The notes under the pieces: generated by a model
The model's database searches: none
Told to the model about the DNA's origin: nothing
The model's input: only the letters and a program-made list of their open reading frames with translations
Position numbers and translations under genes: made by a program
Source of the DNA: an uncultured Bacteroidales bacterium
GTDB taxonomy: Bacteria; Bacteroidota; Bacteroidia; Bacteroidales; UBA11471
DNA length: 64,000 nucleotides
NCBI GenBank assembly: GCA_947593515.1
Contig: CANQDQ010000003.1
Span: forward strand, 86,497-150,496
Direction of reading: 5' to 3'
Shown: positions 6,637 to 16,600 of the stretch, one piece after another
Position numbering within the stretch: position 1 is the first letter of the stretch
Layout of the letters: every line of letters starts with the position of its first letter

Positions 6637-9600
6637 ATGAAACACACGATTTCCGTTCTGTTGGGAATATTTCTCGTCGTGTCGGCATGGGCACAGCCGT
6701 CGCAGTCGTGCCGCATGACCACCTACACAGCTGCCGACGGGCTTTCGCAAAGTCGCGTTACGGCAGTGGAACAAGATGCCGACGGCGTTTTATGGATTGC
6801 CACGTGGGACGGACTGAACCGCTACGACGGATATGAATTTTCCTGCTACAAATCCCTGCCGGGAAACCACGAACCCCTCGTACAGAACCGCATCGACGTG
6901 TTGGCGGTAAACAGCGAAAACGACATCTGGTGCATCGGGCGGGAGCGCTTCTACCTTTTCCGCAACCGGCAAGGACATTTCGACGACGTCCAGAGCCTGC
7001 TGGAAGAACGATTCAAACGCACGGTAACGGCATACAAAGTCGTGTCGCTGAAAAACGGTTTTTCATGGCTCATCGAAGAAGACGGCACCCTCTACCGCAT
7101 CGACGACAAAGACATTTCCTCGCCCGCCCTCTACCCTAATCCCCTGCCGAAGAAACGGAAAATATACGACATCAAACTCGACTCGCAAGGCAACGAATGG
7201 ATATTGACCGATCAAGGCATCATGACCGTCGGCGGGAACAGTTTTCGCAACAACCTCACCTATAAAAGCTGGACGGAACGCGACAACCGGATATGGCTGG
7301 GTACACCCGAATGCCGCATCGCGACATACGACATGAAAACGGGCGAACTGGCTTTCGTGGAAAACATACCCCCGACGGCAACCCACCTCTACCGTATGTT
7401 GTTCGCCAACGACACCACCATCGTGGTGGCTACCGACACCGGCATGCTCTTCATCGACTCCCGCACGCAGGCTGTGCAGCAGCAGATGCTCCCGACACGC
7501 ACCGGCTCGCAGGAAGTCATTTCCTGTTTCGGCAAAAAAGGTTTCTACTGTCTGATAACAAAGGATATGCAGACATACGTACTCCATGCCGACAGCCGTC
7601 GCATCGAGCCGCTGAAACAGGCGAAAGAAACAGTTTGGTCATCGCAAGACGTTACACGTCCCCTCTTTTTCAGCAACCTTTCCGGCGACCTGTTTCTGTT
7701 CTTGCGGTCGGGCGGGCTGCACCGCATCGACACGCTCGCACTTACACTGGCGCCCTACAACGTCGGACGGTTCCTGTCGCAAACAATACGGCTGGTATCT
7801 CAGGACAAACAGGGAAACATTTGGGTGGGGTGCAATTCGGGACTGCATAAACTGCAATTCGGAAACGAAGGCATTTATCCGCTGCCGGATTATCTGCAAG
7901 GCGAAATACGATGCACATTTGTCGACTCGGCAGGACGTATGTGGATTTCGACACGCGACGGCATGGTGGAGATACGGGAAAGCGGCAAACGACTGGGCTA
8001 CCTGTCGCCCGACGGACGAATCGTACCGACACAAACGCTTTTCAGCGCCGGCATTTACACCATGATGGAAGATAAAGATCAGAACCTGTGGGTGGGAACA
8101 AAAGGCGAAGGTCTGTACCGAATGCGCTATGCCGACCCGCACCGATACCGCATCACAGGGCACTTCAAACCCGACGGGCACAAACCGTACAGCCTCAGCG
8201 GCGAAGCCGTATATGCAATCTTGCAGGACAAAAACGGGCACATCTGGGTCGGGTGCTACGACTTCGGACTGAACCTGATAGAATCGCCCAACGACCCGGC
8301 GCCGCTGTTTTTCCACGAACACAACCGGCTGGCTCTGCGTTCGGGCAGCAAACCCAAGCAGGTGCGCTGCATAGCGGAGACCGACGACGGCGTGATTCTC
8401 GTCGGCACCACGCAGGGTCTTTTCACATTCGACGAAAATTTCTATCAGCCCGAAGACCTCTTTTTTTACTGCAACGTGCGGCAAAAAGACGACGAGCACA
8501 GTCTGGGCGGAAACGATGTCATGGGCATAGAAGTGGCCGAAAACGGCGATATATACGTGGCGGCATTCGGCGGCGGGCTGAATAAAATTCTCTCTCCGAA
8601 TTTGCTTTCCGACAATATCCGCTTCAAGTCTTATACCAAACAGGCGGGCGCCTACTCCGATGTGGCGCTTAACGTTACCGAAGACCGCAACGGATACATC
8701 TGGGTAATCTCCGAACGGCTGCTGATGCGATTCAATCCCCGAAACGAGAATTTCGAGAACTTCGGAAACGACATATTCCCGCGCTATACCACCCTGTCGG
8801 AAAACAAGCCCTACATCTACCCCGACGGGAAACTGCTCGTATCCACTAGCACGGGCGTGGCGATGGTCGAACCCGACAAGATAGACGACAACAACTATAT
8901 TCCCTCCATCGTATTCGGGACAGGCACAGAGGCGATACGGCTGAAAGCGACCGAAAGGACTTTGTCCGTGCCCTTCGTTGCCGTCGATTTCTCTTCCGAT
9001 GCCGCCATCAGGTATGCCTACAAATTGGAGGGCGTAGACAAAGAGTGGACTATCACCTCCGACAACCTGACCGCCAATTATATCAATCTTCCCGCAGGAA
9101 ATTTCAAACTGCGGGTGAAATCCACCAACCGTAACGGGCTCTGGGTCGATAACGAACGGACGCTTCCCGTTTCGCGCCAGCCGGCGTTTGCCGAAACCCC
9201 GTATGCGATATGCCTTTACGTCGTTCTCGCCATCGCGTTGATAAGCCTCATCGTATTCATCTACCTGCATATCTACAAATTGCGCTACCGCTTGCGGGTG
9301 GAGCACCAGCTCACGGAAGCGAAGCTCCGATTCTTCACCGACATATCGCACGAACTGCGCACGCCGCTCACCCTCATCGAAGGTCCGCTCTCGGAGGTGT
9401 TGGAAGACGAACAACTGCCCGAGCAGGACAAAGAGTATCTGACGGTCGTACAGACCAACGCCCACCGTATGTTGAACCTCATCAACCAGATTCTCGATTT
9501 TCGGAAGATTCAGAACGAAAAAATGCGTCTGCTGGTCGAGAAGCTCAATGTGCGGGAAGAGTTGGAGAGCATCATGGAAAATTTCGACAACATCGCCCGC

Positions 9601-10872
9601 ATGAACAAAATCGACTTCCGTCTCGAAATGGGAACCGACGATATGTATGTATGGGCGGACAAAGACAAATTCGAGAAAATTTTCATCAACCTCCTGTCCA
9701 ACGCCTTCAAATACACGCCGGCAGGCAAGTCGGTAACGGTGGAGGTGGCTCGGGAAGACGACCGCATCGTCATCGCCGTGCACGACAAGGGCGTAGGCAT
9801 TCCGCCCGCCAAAATCGAAACGCTGTTCCAGCGCTTCGACACCATATTGCAGAACAACATCTACAAGCAATCGACGGGCATCGGGCTGTCGTTGGTCAAA
9901 CAGTTGGCGGAGCTGCATCACGCCGAAATTTCCGTCCACAGCCGGACGGGCGAGGGCAGCACGTTCGAGGTGGCGTTTCTCACGGGAAAAGACCACTTCG
10001 AGAAAGATGCGCAAGCCGAATTTCTCCTGAACGACAGCGAATCCGACGACGAAGAGGAAATCGCCGAAGAAATCGAAGGCTCCGACGGCGACGACCGCTT
10101 CTCCATTCTCGTGGTCGAAGACAACCGCGACCTGCGCGCTTTCCTGCAAAACAGCCTGAGACGCAGCTACAAAGTCTATACCGCCTGCAACGGCGAGGAG
10201 GGCTGGACGCAAACGCTCGAATATATGCCCGACTTGGTGATTACCGACCTGATGATGCCCGAGCTCGACGGATTCGGACTTATCGACCGCATCAAAGCCG
10301 ACGCCACCACCTGCCACATTCCCATTATCGTACTGACCGCCAAAGCCACGCTCGACGACCGCATTCGCGGCGCCAACAGCGGCATTGCCGACTACATGGT
10401 AAAACCGTTCAGCACCCAGCTGCTCAAAGCCCGCGTAGCCATGATACAGCAGCAACAACAGCTCCTGCGCGAAAAATACATGGAGCACATCGGGCAAAAC
10501 TCCGCCGGCGAAACGGGCTACCAACTGCCCGAGCTATCCATCATGCCCGCCGACGAACAATTCATGCAAAAACTCCTCGCCTACGTCGATGCCAACCTCG
10601 ACAACTCCGACCTGAGCGTCGATGATCTGGCGCGGGAAATGGCGCTCAGCCGCAGCGTGTTCTTCCGGAAAATCAAAGCGCTGGTGGGACAGTCGCCCAT
10701 CAACTTCCTGCAAACCATACGCATCAAGCGCGCCATACAACTGATGCAGTCGCGGAACTTCTCGATCGCCGAAGTCGCCTACAAAGTCGGATATGCCGAC
10801 CCGAAATATTTCAGCCGCAGTTTCAAGAAGATAACCGGCAAGTCGCCATCGGCATACGTCAAAGAGCAATGA
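6637..10872 (+). CDS. Hybrid two-component system sensor/regulator (HTCS)
   Basis: A 1411-aa single-chain sensor and regulator of the type that controls Bacteroidales polysaccharide loci. In order: signal peptide (1-20), periplasmic two-component beta-propeller repeats (about 20-740, with recurring IWVG and LWVGT motifs), Y_Y_Y domain (about 767-838), one membrane segment (about 855-878), histidine kinase with phospho-acceptor H905 in DISHELRTPLT, HATPase (from about 1008), receiver domain with D1204 in ITDLMMPE, and a C-terminal AraC-type HTH (about 1310-1405). Start is the ATG at 6637, which gives a clean signal peptide. It directly precedes a PL1/SusCD cluster, so pectic oligosaccharides are the likely signal (inference). 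Confidence 0.95.
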   Translation: MKHTISVLLGIFLVVSAWAQPSQSCRMTTYTAADGLSQSRVTAVEQDADGVLWIATWDGLNRYDGYEFSCYKSLPGNHEPLVQNRIDVLAVNSENDIWCIGRERFYLFRNRQGHFDDVQSLLEERFKRTVTAYKVVSLKNGFSWLIEEDGTLYRIDDKDISSPALYPNPLPKKRKIYDIKLDSQGNEWILTDQGIMTVGGNSFRNNLTYKSWTERDNRIWLGTPECRIATYDMKTGELAFVENIPPTATHLYRMLFANDTTIVVATDTGMLFIDSRTQAVQQQMLPTRTGSQEVISCFGKKGFYCLITKDMQTYVLHADSRRIEPLKQAKETVWSSQDVTRPLFFSNLSGDLFLFLRSGGLHRIDTLALTLAPYNVGRFLSQTIRLVSQDKQGNIWVGCNSGLHKLQFGNEGIYPLPDYLQGEIRCTFVDSAGRMWISTRDGMVEIRESGKRLGYLSPDGRIVPTQTLFSAGIYTMMEDKDQNLWVGTKGEGLYRMRYADPHRYRITGHFKPDGHKPYSLSGEAVYAILQDKNGHIWVGCYDFGLNLIESPNDPAPLFFHEHNRLALRSGSKPKQVRCIAETDDGVILVGTTQGLFTFDENFYQPEDLFFYCNVRQKDDEHSLGGNDVMGIEVAENGDIYVAAFGGGLNKILSPNLLSDNIRFKSYTKQAGAYSDVALNVTEDRNGYIWVISERLLMRFNPRNENFENFGNDIFPRYTTLSENKPYIYPDGKLLVSTSTGVAMVEPDKIDDNNYIPSIVFGTGTEAIRLKATERTLSVPFVAVDFSSDAAIRYAYKLEGVDKEWTITSDNLTANYINLPAGNFKLRVKSTNRNGLWVDNERTLPVSRQPAFAETPYAICLYVVLAIALISLIVFIYLHIYKLRYRLRVEHQLTEAKLRFFTDISHELRTPLTLIEGPLSEVLEDEQLPEQDKEYLTVVQTNAHRMLNLINQILDFRKIQNEKMRLLVEKLNVREELESIMENFDNIARMNKIDFRLEMGTDDMYVWADKDKFEKIFINLLSNAFKYTPAGKSVTVEVAREDDRIVIAVHDKGVGIPPAKIETLFQRFDTILQNNIYKQSTGIGLSLVKQLAELHHAEISVHSRTGEGSTFEVAFLTGKDHFEKDAQAEFLLNDSESDDEEEIAEEIEGSDGDDRFSILVVEDNRDLRAFLQNSLRRSYKVYTACNGEEGWTQTLEYMPDLVITDLMMPELDGFGLIDRIKADATTCHIPIIVLTAKATLDDRIRGANSGIADYMVKPFSTQLLKARVAMIQQQQQLLREKYMEHIGQNSAGETGYQLPELSIMPADEQFMQKLLAYVDANLDNSDLSVDDLAREMALSRSVFFRKIKALVGQSPINFLQTIRIKRAIQLMQSRNFSIAEVAYKVGYADPKYFSRSFKKITGKSPSAYVKEQ

Positions 10873-10903
10873 CGGCTCCCATTTCCCGTTTTCGCTGATA
10901 AAA

Positions 10904-10935
10904 TTTGTGAACTCGTGAAAAAACATTTATATTTG
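10904..10935 (+). promoter_or_regulatory. Consensus promoter between HTCS and pectate lyase
   Basis: TTTG (10904-10907), 20 nt, TATATTTG (10928-10935). It is one of the best promoter matches in the window, yet lies about 150 nt upstream of the pectate lyase ATG. It may give that gene a long leader or express a small ORF at 10948-11016. Confidence 0.65.
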
Positions 10936-10947
10936 CAGCGAGGAAAC

Positions 10948-11016
10948 ATGCTCGGAAAGAAGATGTTGGCTTTCTTCAAAGCGGTTGCGTCGATAGAAAA
11001 AAGTGCACCCCTTTGA
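10948..11016 (+). CDS. Possible 22-aa small ORF
   Basis: ATG at 10948 to TGA at 11016 encodes MLGKKMLAFFKAVASIEKSAPL. It starts about 12 nt after the -7 box of the promoter at 10904-10935 and is preceded by AGGAAAC. The peptide is cationic and amphipathic-looking. No homology is known to me. It could be a real micropeptide, a leader peptide for the pectate lyase operon, or chance. Confidence 0.25.
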   Translation: MLGKKMLAFFKAVASIEKSAPL

Positions 11017-11051
11017 ATAAAAAGTCCTCTTTTTTACATAAGATTATATAT

Positions 11052-11059
11052 TATCTTTG
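11052..11059 (+). promoter_or_regulatory. -7 box of the pectate lyase gene
   Basis: TATCTTTG, 29 nt before the ATG at 11089. The region about 20 nt upstream is T-rich but has no clean TTG. It is the proximal of two candidate promoters. Confidence 0.5.
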
Positions 11060-11088
11060 TTCGTGAAATTTTACGCAAAAGCGATACC

Positions 11089-13377
11089 ATGAAAAAAACA
11101 ATACTGTTTTTAGGTTGTCTCTTATCATTCGCCACCATGATGCAAGCAGAAGATCTGCCGGCATTTCCGGGTGCCGAAGGTTTTGCACGCTATATCACCG
11201 GCGGACGCGGCGGTAAAGTATATCACGTAACCAATCTCAACGACAGCGGCGACGGCTCGTTCCGTTGGGCTGTCGGACAATCGGGCGCCCGCACCATCGT
11301 ATTCGACGTATCGGGCACGATATTCCTGAAATCGGCACTCGCCCTGCAAAACGGCAATGTAACCATCGCGGGGCAGACCGCCCCGGGCGACGGCATCTGC
11401 ATCGCCGGCTATCCCTTTACCATTAAAGCCAACAACGTCATCATACGCTTCCTGCGCTTCCGGCTCGGCAACGAAAACGTAGCCTACCACGAAGGCGACG
11501 GGCTGGGCGGCATGGACAAATCGAACATCATGGTCGACCACTGCTCGGTAAGCTGGAGCATCGACGAATGCCTCTCGGTCTACGGTTCGAAAAACATCAC
11601 CGTGCAGTGGTGCATCGCATCGCAAAGCCTGCGCAACTCCGGACACAGTAAAGGCACGCACGGCTACGGCGGCAACTGGGGCGGCAGCGGCGCATCGTAC
11701 CACCACAACCTGATATGCCACCACGAGAGCCGCACGCCGCGTCTGGGTCCGCGTCCTTCGACGCAGTCTGATGAACGCATGGACTTGCGCAACAACGTGA
11801 TTTACAACTGGGCAGGCAACGGCTGCTACGGCGGCGAAGCCATGAACGTGAACATGGTGAACAATTACTACAAGCCCGGTCCCGCCACCGACACCAAAAG
11901 CGCAAGCATAGCTTACCGCATCGCATCGCCGGGCATCAGAACGGTGGATTACTGCCTCGACAAGGGCTCCATTGCAACCGCCTACAACAAGGTGAAAGGC
12001 ACCACCTACACCGACAAAAACGTATCCGGCTCCGCCTCTTCCGACGGAACGAAAAACTACGTATCCATCGGCACAACGAGATACGAAATAGACATGGCCG
12101 CCAACACCATCGACGTGGACGGCACGCCGGTGAAAGTGTCGTGGAACAGCTGGAAGCCCACCCTGCACACGTGGGGAAAATATTTCGTGGACGGAAACAA
12201 AATAGAGGGACACGAAGATGTTACGACCGATAACTGGACGAAAGGCATCTACGCCCAGATAAGCAACGGTTCCGGCGTAGATAGCACCTACACGCAAGGC
12301 ACCAAAGACTCGCTGCGCATCGACGAGCCGATAGCGTTCGTCGCCACGACGACGCACACCCCCGACATGGCATTCGAGAAAGTATTAAAGTACGTGGGCG
12401 CATGCTACGCGCGCGATGCGCTCGATTCCGTGATGGTAGCCGACACACGCGACAGAAAAGCCACCTACTCCGGCAAGTCGTTCAGGTCGGGCAGCCACGG
12501 TATCATCGACACGCAGAACGACTGCCTCGCTCCGGGCGACACAAGCGCATGGCCTGAATTGAAGTCGCTGCCCGCTCCCGCCGATACCGACCGCGACGGT
12601 ATGCCCGACGAATGGGAAACGGAGAACGGGCTTGATCCCAACGACCCCGCCGACGGCAACACCCTCGATGCCGACGGCTACACCATGCTCGAAGTCTATA
12701 TGAACAGCCTCGTTGCCGACATCATGGAGGGCTGCACCTCCGACGGCGAGCTGCTCGGCAAGACGATAGACTCCTCCTCATCGACCGAAGGCACAGAAGT
12801 GGAAATCTCCACCTCGACCGCCGCCGGCTCGGAAGGCACCCGTTGGAACTTCAACGGCGGCTACTACATCACCAACAACAACGGCAAAGAGTACGCCACC
12901 GGAAACGACAACCGCATAAAATTCTCGTGCAACGTCGATTTCACGGTAACCATACCCGACGGCAAAGAGATACTCTCCGCCAAAATAGAGGGCTACGACA
13001 ATTACGACGAAGACTCCTATCTCACCCGCTTCGGCGGCGAGGTGGATTCCACGCAGTACGTCTTCCCGGCGAAAGAGGGCGGAAAAGGCGTCGTCGTATC
13101 GCACACCCTCGACTTCGACACCCCGCTGCGCGGCTCGTTCGTCCTGCGCTTCGGCGGCAAGCAGACGGTCGTTATCATCACCCTGACGGTGCGCAACATC
13201 GGCACCGGCGCCGTCGAAGAGATTGCGGCAGCGCCCAAAGACCCCAACCGTCTCGTCGATGTCTACAACATCGCCGGGCAGTGCGTCCGCCGGCAGATAC
13301 CCTACAACGACATATTCACCGTGCTGCAGCGAGGCTTCTACATCGTCGAGGGCGAGAAAATCATTGTCGGGCGGTAG
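11089..13377 (+). CDS. Secreted pectate lyase, polysaccharide lyase family 1, with C-terminal sorting-like domain
   Basis: 762 aa with a signal peptide (1-20). The parallel beta-helix lyase domain starts with FPGAEGFARYITGGRGG and contains VDHCSVSWSIDE, HHNLICHHESRTPRLG and LRNNVIYNW, which I recognise from PL1 pectate lyases; it would cleave polygalacturonate by beta-elimination. At about 498-515 is a DTDRDGMPDEWE calcium-loop motif. The last about 75 residues (VYNIAGQCVRR...GFYIVEGEKIIVG) resemble a T9SS type A sorting domain. It is followed by SusC and SusD, so the product probably acts at the cell surface. The exact pectin substructure is not deducible. Confidence 0.9.
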   Translation: MKKTILFLGCLLSFATMMQAEDLPAFPGAEGFARYITGGRGGKVYHVTNLNDSGDGSFRWAVGQSGARTIVFDVSGTIFLKSALALQNGNVTIAGQTAPGDGICIAGYPFTIKANNVIIRFLRFRLGNENVAYHEGDGLGGMDKSNIMVDHCSVSWSIDECLSVYGSKNITVQWCIASQSLRNSGHSKGTHGYGGNWGGSGASYHHNLICHHESRTPRLGPRPSTQSDERMDLRNNVIYNWAGNGCYGGEAMNVNMVNNYYKPGPATDTKSASIAYRIASPGIRTVDYCLDKGSIATAYNKVKGTTYTDKNVSGSASSDGTKNYVSIGTTRYEIDMAANTIDVDGTPVKVSWNSWKPTLHTWGKYFVDGNKIEGHEDVTTDNWTKGIYAQISNGSGVDSTYTQGTKDSLRIDEPIAFVATTTHTPDMAFEKVLKYVGACYARDALDSVMVADTRDRKATYSGKSFRSGSHGIIDTQNDCLAPGDTSAWPELKSLPAPADTDRDGMPDEWETENGLDPNDPADGNTLDADGYTMLEVYMNSLVADIMEGCTSDGELLGKTIDSSSSTEGTEVEISTSTAAGSEGTRWNFNGGYYITNNNGKEYATGNDNRIKFSCNVDFTVTIPDGKEILSAKIEGYDNYDEDSYLTRFGGEVDSTQYVFPAKEGGKGVVVSHTLDFDTPLRGSFVLRFGGKQTVVIITLTVRNIGTGAVEEIAAAPKDPNRLVDVYNIAGQCVRRQIPYNDIFTVLQRGFYIVEGEKIIVGR

Positions 13378-13683
13378 TATATATAAGGTATAGGGGCGGC
13401 GAAACACACGCCCCTGAACCCGAAACAGAACAGAAAAATATAGATATAAGATATAAAATAGAGTGAAAAATTTTTTATTTTTCACGCAAAGTAATATCTT
13501 TACAGCAAATTTGAAAGACCACATACGTATGAACGGCGCAGACAAAGGCTTTTCGGCATACGAAGTTCGCAGGCGCGCGGCGGCAATTTCCGCTGCACAC
13601 CCCGCGTTTTCCGCTGTCGCCGGCGTGCGTGGCAATTCTACATTATGCATAAACTTAACCAATATTATTAATACCAAAAAGCA
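13378..13683 (+). other. 306-nt leader/intergenic region before susC
   Basis: It contains a 7-bp hairpin AGGGGCG/CGCCCCT (13392-13415) without a T-tract. An inverted repeat GTGAAAAA/TTTTTCAC (13463-13485) overlaps the expected -33 position. The -7-like box TATCTTTA (13495-13502) would give a leader of about 175 nt. A 74-codon frame (13463-13687) runs through it and overlaps the susC ATG, but it lacks coding character. I see no gene here. Confidence 0.5.
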
Positions 13684-16600
13684 ATGAACAGACAAATCAA
13701 AAGAGTCTTTACGACTTTGCTCATGTCCACGATGTGTCTTTTTGCCGTAGCGCAAAAGACCATTCATGGTACTGTGAAAGACGCTTCCGGCGAGCCGCTC
13801 ATCGGCGTTACCGTCAGCGTCGACGGCAAGTCCGGAACGGCGACCGACATCGACGGGAAGTTCACCCTGAACAATGTTCCCGAAAGTGCCACGTTGAAAG
13901 TCAGCTACATCAGTTATGTTACGCAGACCATTCCCGTTGCCGGTAAAACCGAGTTCAACATCGTTATGGTGGAAGACGCCAACGAACTCGACGAGGTTGT
14001 TGTCGTCGGTTACGGTACGGTGAAGAAAACCGACCTCACCGGTTCCGTCGCTTCCGTCAATACCAAAGACCTCACCGTGCGCGGAGCGCCCTCCGTTATG
14101 GAGAACCTGCAAGGCGCCACGCCGGGTGTCAACATTACCCAAAGTTCCGGTCGTGCCGGCAGCAGTTTCGACATCGAAATTCGCGGTAAGTCCTCCATCA
14201 ACTCCTCCACCAAGCCTCTCTACGTGGTCGACGGTGTGATGTGCGACGACATCGACTGGCTCAACCAGCAGGACATCGAGCGCATCGATATTCTGAAAGA
14301 TGCCTCCTCCACCGCCATCTATGGTTCGCGGGCTACCGCCGGCGTCGTCATGGTTACCACCAAGAGCGGTACCACCGTCAAGCAAGGCTCCAAAGCCGTC
14401 ATCTCCTACGACGGTTTCTACGGTGTCAATAAAATCGCCCGTATGCCCGACTTTATGGACGGTCAGCAGTTCTACGACTACCGCTTTATGAAATTCCTCG
14501 CTTTCGGTTCCACCGAAAATGCGCTGGAAAGTATGGCACGCCCTTCCTACAAGCTGGAAAAATCTGCCCTCGATCAGGGTATGTTGTGGGACGGTGTCGA
14601 TACCTACGTGATGAAAAAGATGCTCCAAGGCGGCACCTACGATTGGCCCGGTCTTATCACGCAGAACGGTTCGCAGCAGAACCACTACTTCTCCGTAAGC
14701 GGCTCCAATGACAAGGTCAATTACCACATGGGCGTCGGCTACAATGCCATCAAAGGCGTCTATGAAAACGATATGCAGCGCCGCATCAACCTCAAAGGTT
14801 CGTTGGACGCGCAGGTGAACCGCGTGGTCAAAGTGGGCTTCAACTTCAATATGGCGCGCCAGACCAATGACTATGCCGACGACGGCGCTGTGGGCGAAGG
14901 CTACGGCATGAACCCCTACATGATTCCCTACTACCTGCAAGATCAAACCGACAAAGACGGGGCACCCCACAAAGCCGGCGAGTTGACCAACTTCCCGGGT
15001 AATATGTACACACTCGGCACCACCGCCTCCGGTATGCAGTTCACCGACTCCTTCAACCCCATGATGTCGTTCCTCAACTCGAAGAGCCAGCGCGAAGAGT
15101 GGCGCCTGCTCGGCAATATGTACCTGCAACTCGACTTTATGGAGGGATTCAACTTCAAGACCACTTTCTCGCCCAACTACTCCAACTACCGGCAGGGCTA
15201 CTACTCCGGCTACGAGGATCCCACCAATCCGGGACACATCTACGCCGTTACGAGTTCTTCGCCCTACATACAGATGCCCATGACCGATGACTATACATGG
15301 AGCAACGCCACTTACGAGAGCGGTCGCAGCTTCGAATGGACGTGGGATAACATACTCAACTGGCAGCGCACCTTCCGGATTCACACCATCGGTGTCATGG
15401 GCTTGTTCTCTCTCCGCTCCTACAACACCGAATCCATCAACTGGCAGGGTACCAACACCACCCTCATGGGCGCCGACTGGTACGCCATGCAGAACCTCAC
15501 ATTCAACTCTGCCGACTCCAAGACCAGCTACGGCGAAAACAGCATGGTATCGTACGCCTTCCGCGTCAACTACGAGTTGTTGAACCGCTACCTTATCACC
15601 GCCACCATTCGCGGCGATGCCTCCTCCAAGTTCGCCGACGGGCACCGCTGGGGCACCTTCCCCTCCGCTGCTGTGGCTTGGCGCCTCTCCGAAGAAGACT
15701 TCATGCAGGGGCTCGACAACGTAAACAACCTCAAAATACGCCTCTCCTACGGTGTTACCGGTAACAACGCCGGTGTCGGCAACTACGCCACCCAGACCAC
15801 ACCGAGCCGCAACGGCGTATATCCCGGCATGACCGGTGCGTTCAGACCCTCCGGCTTCGTCGATGCCGCTCTGCAATGGGAGAAATCGCACGAGTTCAAC
15901 GCCGGTATCGACTTCGCTTTCGCCAAGAATCGTCTTTCCGGTAGTGTCGACTGGTACACCAAAAAATCCACCGACCTGCTCTACAACGTTTCCCTGCCTC
16001 TCGAAGCCGGCAGCGGCGTAAGCCTCACCACCAACATCGGCAGCGTGAAAAATACCGGTGTCGAGGTGGCTCTCAATGCCGTGCTCGTCGACAGAAAAGA
16101 CTGGAACTGGACGGTGTCGCTCAACTTCGCCCACAACAAGAACGAAGTGCTTGAAATCAACGGCGTCGGCGACCGCTACGTAAACGGTTCCGGCAAAAAC
16201 CTCGTTACCAAGTCGCTCTTCGTCGGCGAAAGCTACAGCGTGCTTTGGGGCTACAAATACGACGGCGTCGTTTCCGACCGCCTGATGACCGTGCCCGACA
16301 ACCAAGCCGCCGCCAAAAACGGATTCATTCCGGGCGATCAGGTGCGCGAATACGACTACTACTACAAAGTGTACGGCGCAGCCGAAGGACAACCCAAAAT
16401 CGCCGATACCAACGGCGACGGTCAGATCGACGAAAGCGACCGCCAGTTCTTCCGCGGCGACCCCAAATTCACCGGCACCTTCACCTCCAACCTTACGTGG
16501 CGGGGCTGGGACTTCGGATTCCAGTTCTACACCAAGCTCGGACAGTACATCTACTCCGACCTGCTTAACAAATACTACGACTACGCCGACCGCGGACGCC

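Noticed and set aside
7639..10524. A 961-codon open frame antisense to the HTCS gene
   Set aside because: Same shadow effect; the sense strand has complete kinase, receiver and AraC domains.
13463..13687. A 74-codon frame in the susC leader overlapping the susC ATG
   Set aside because: It starts inside an inverted repeat at the promoter, has no ribosome-start context or recognisable features, and is better explained as untranslated leader.
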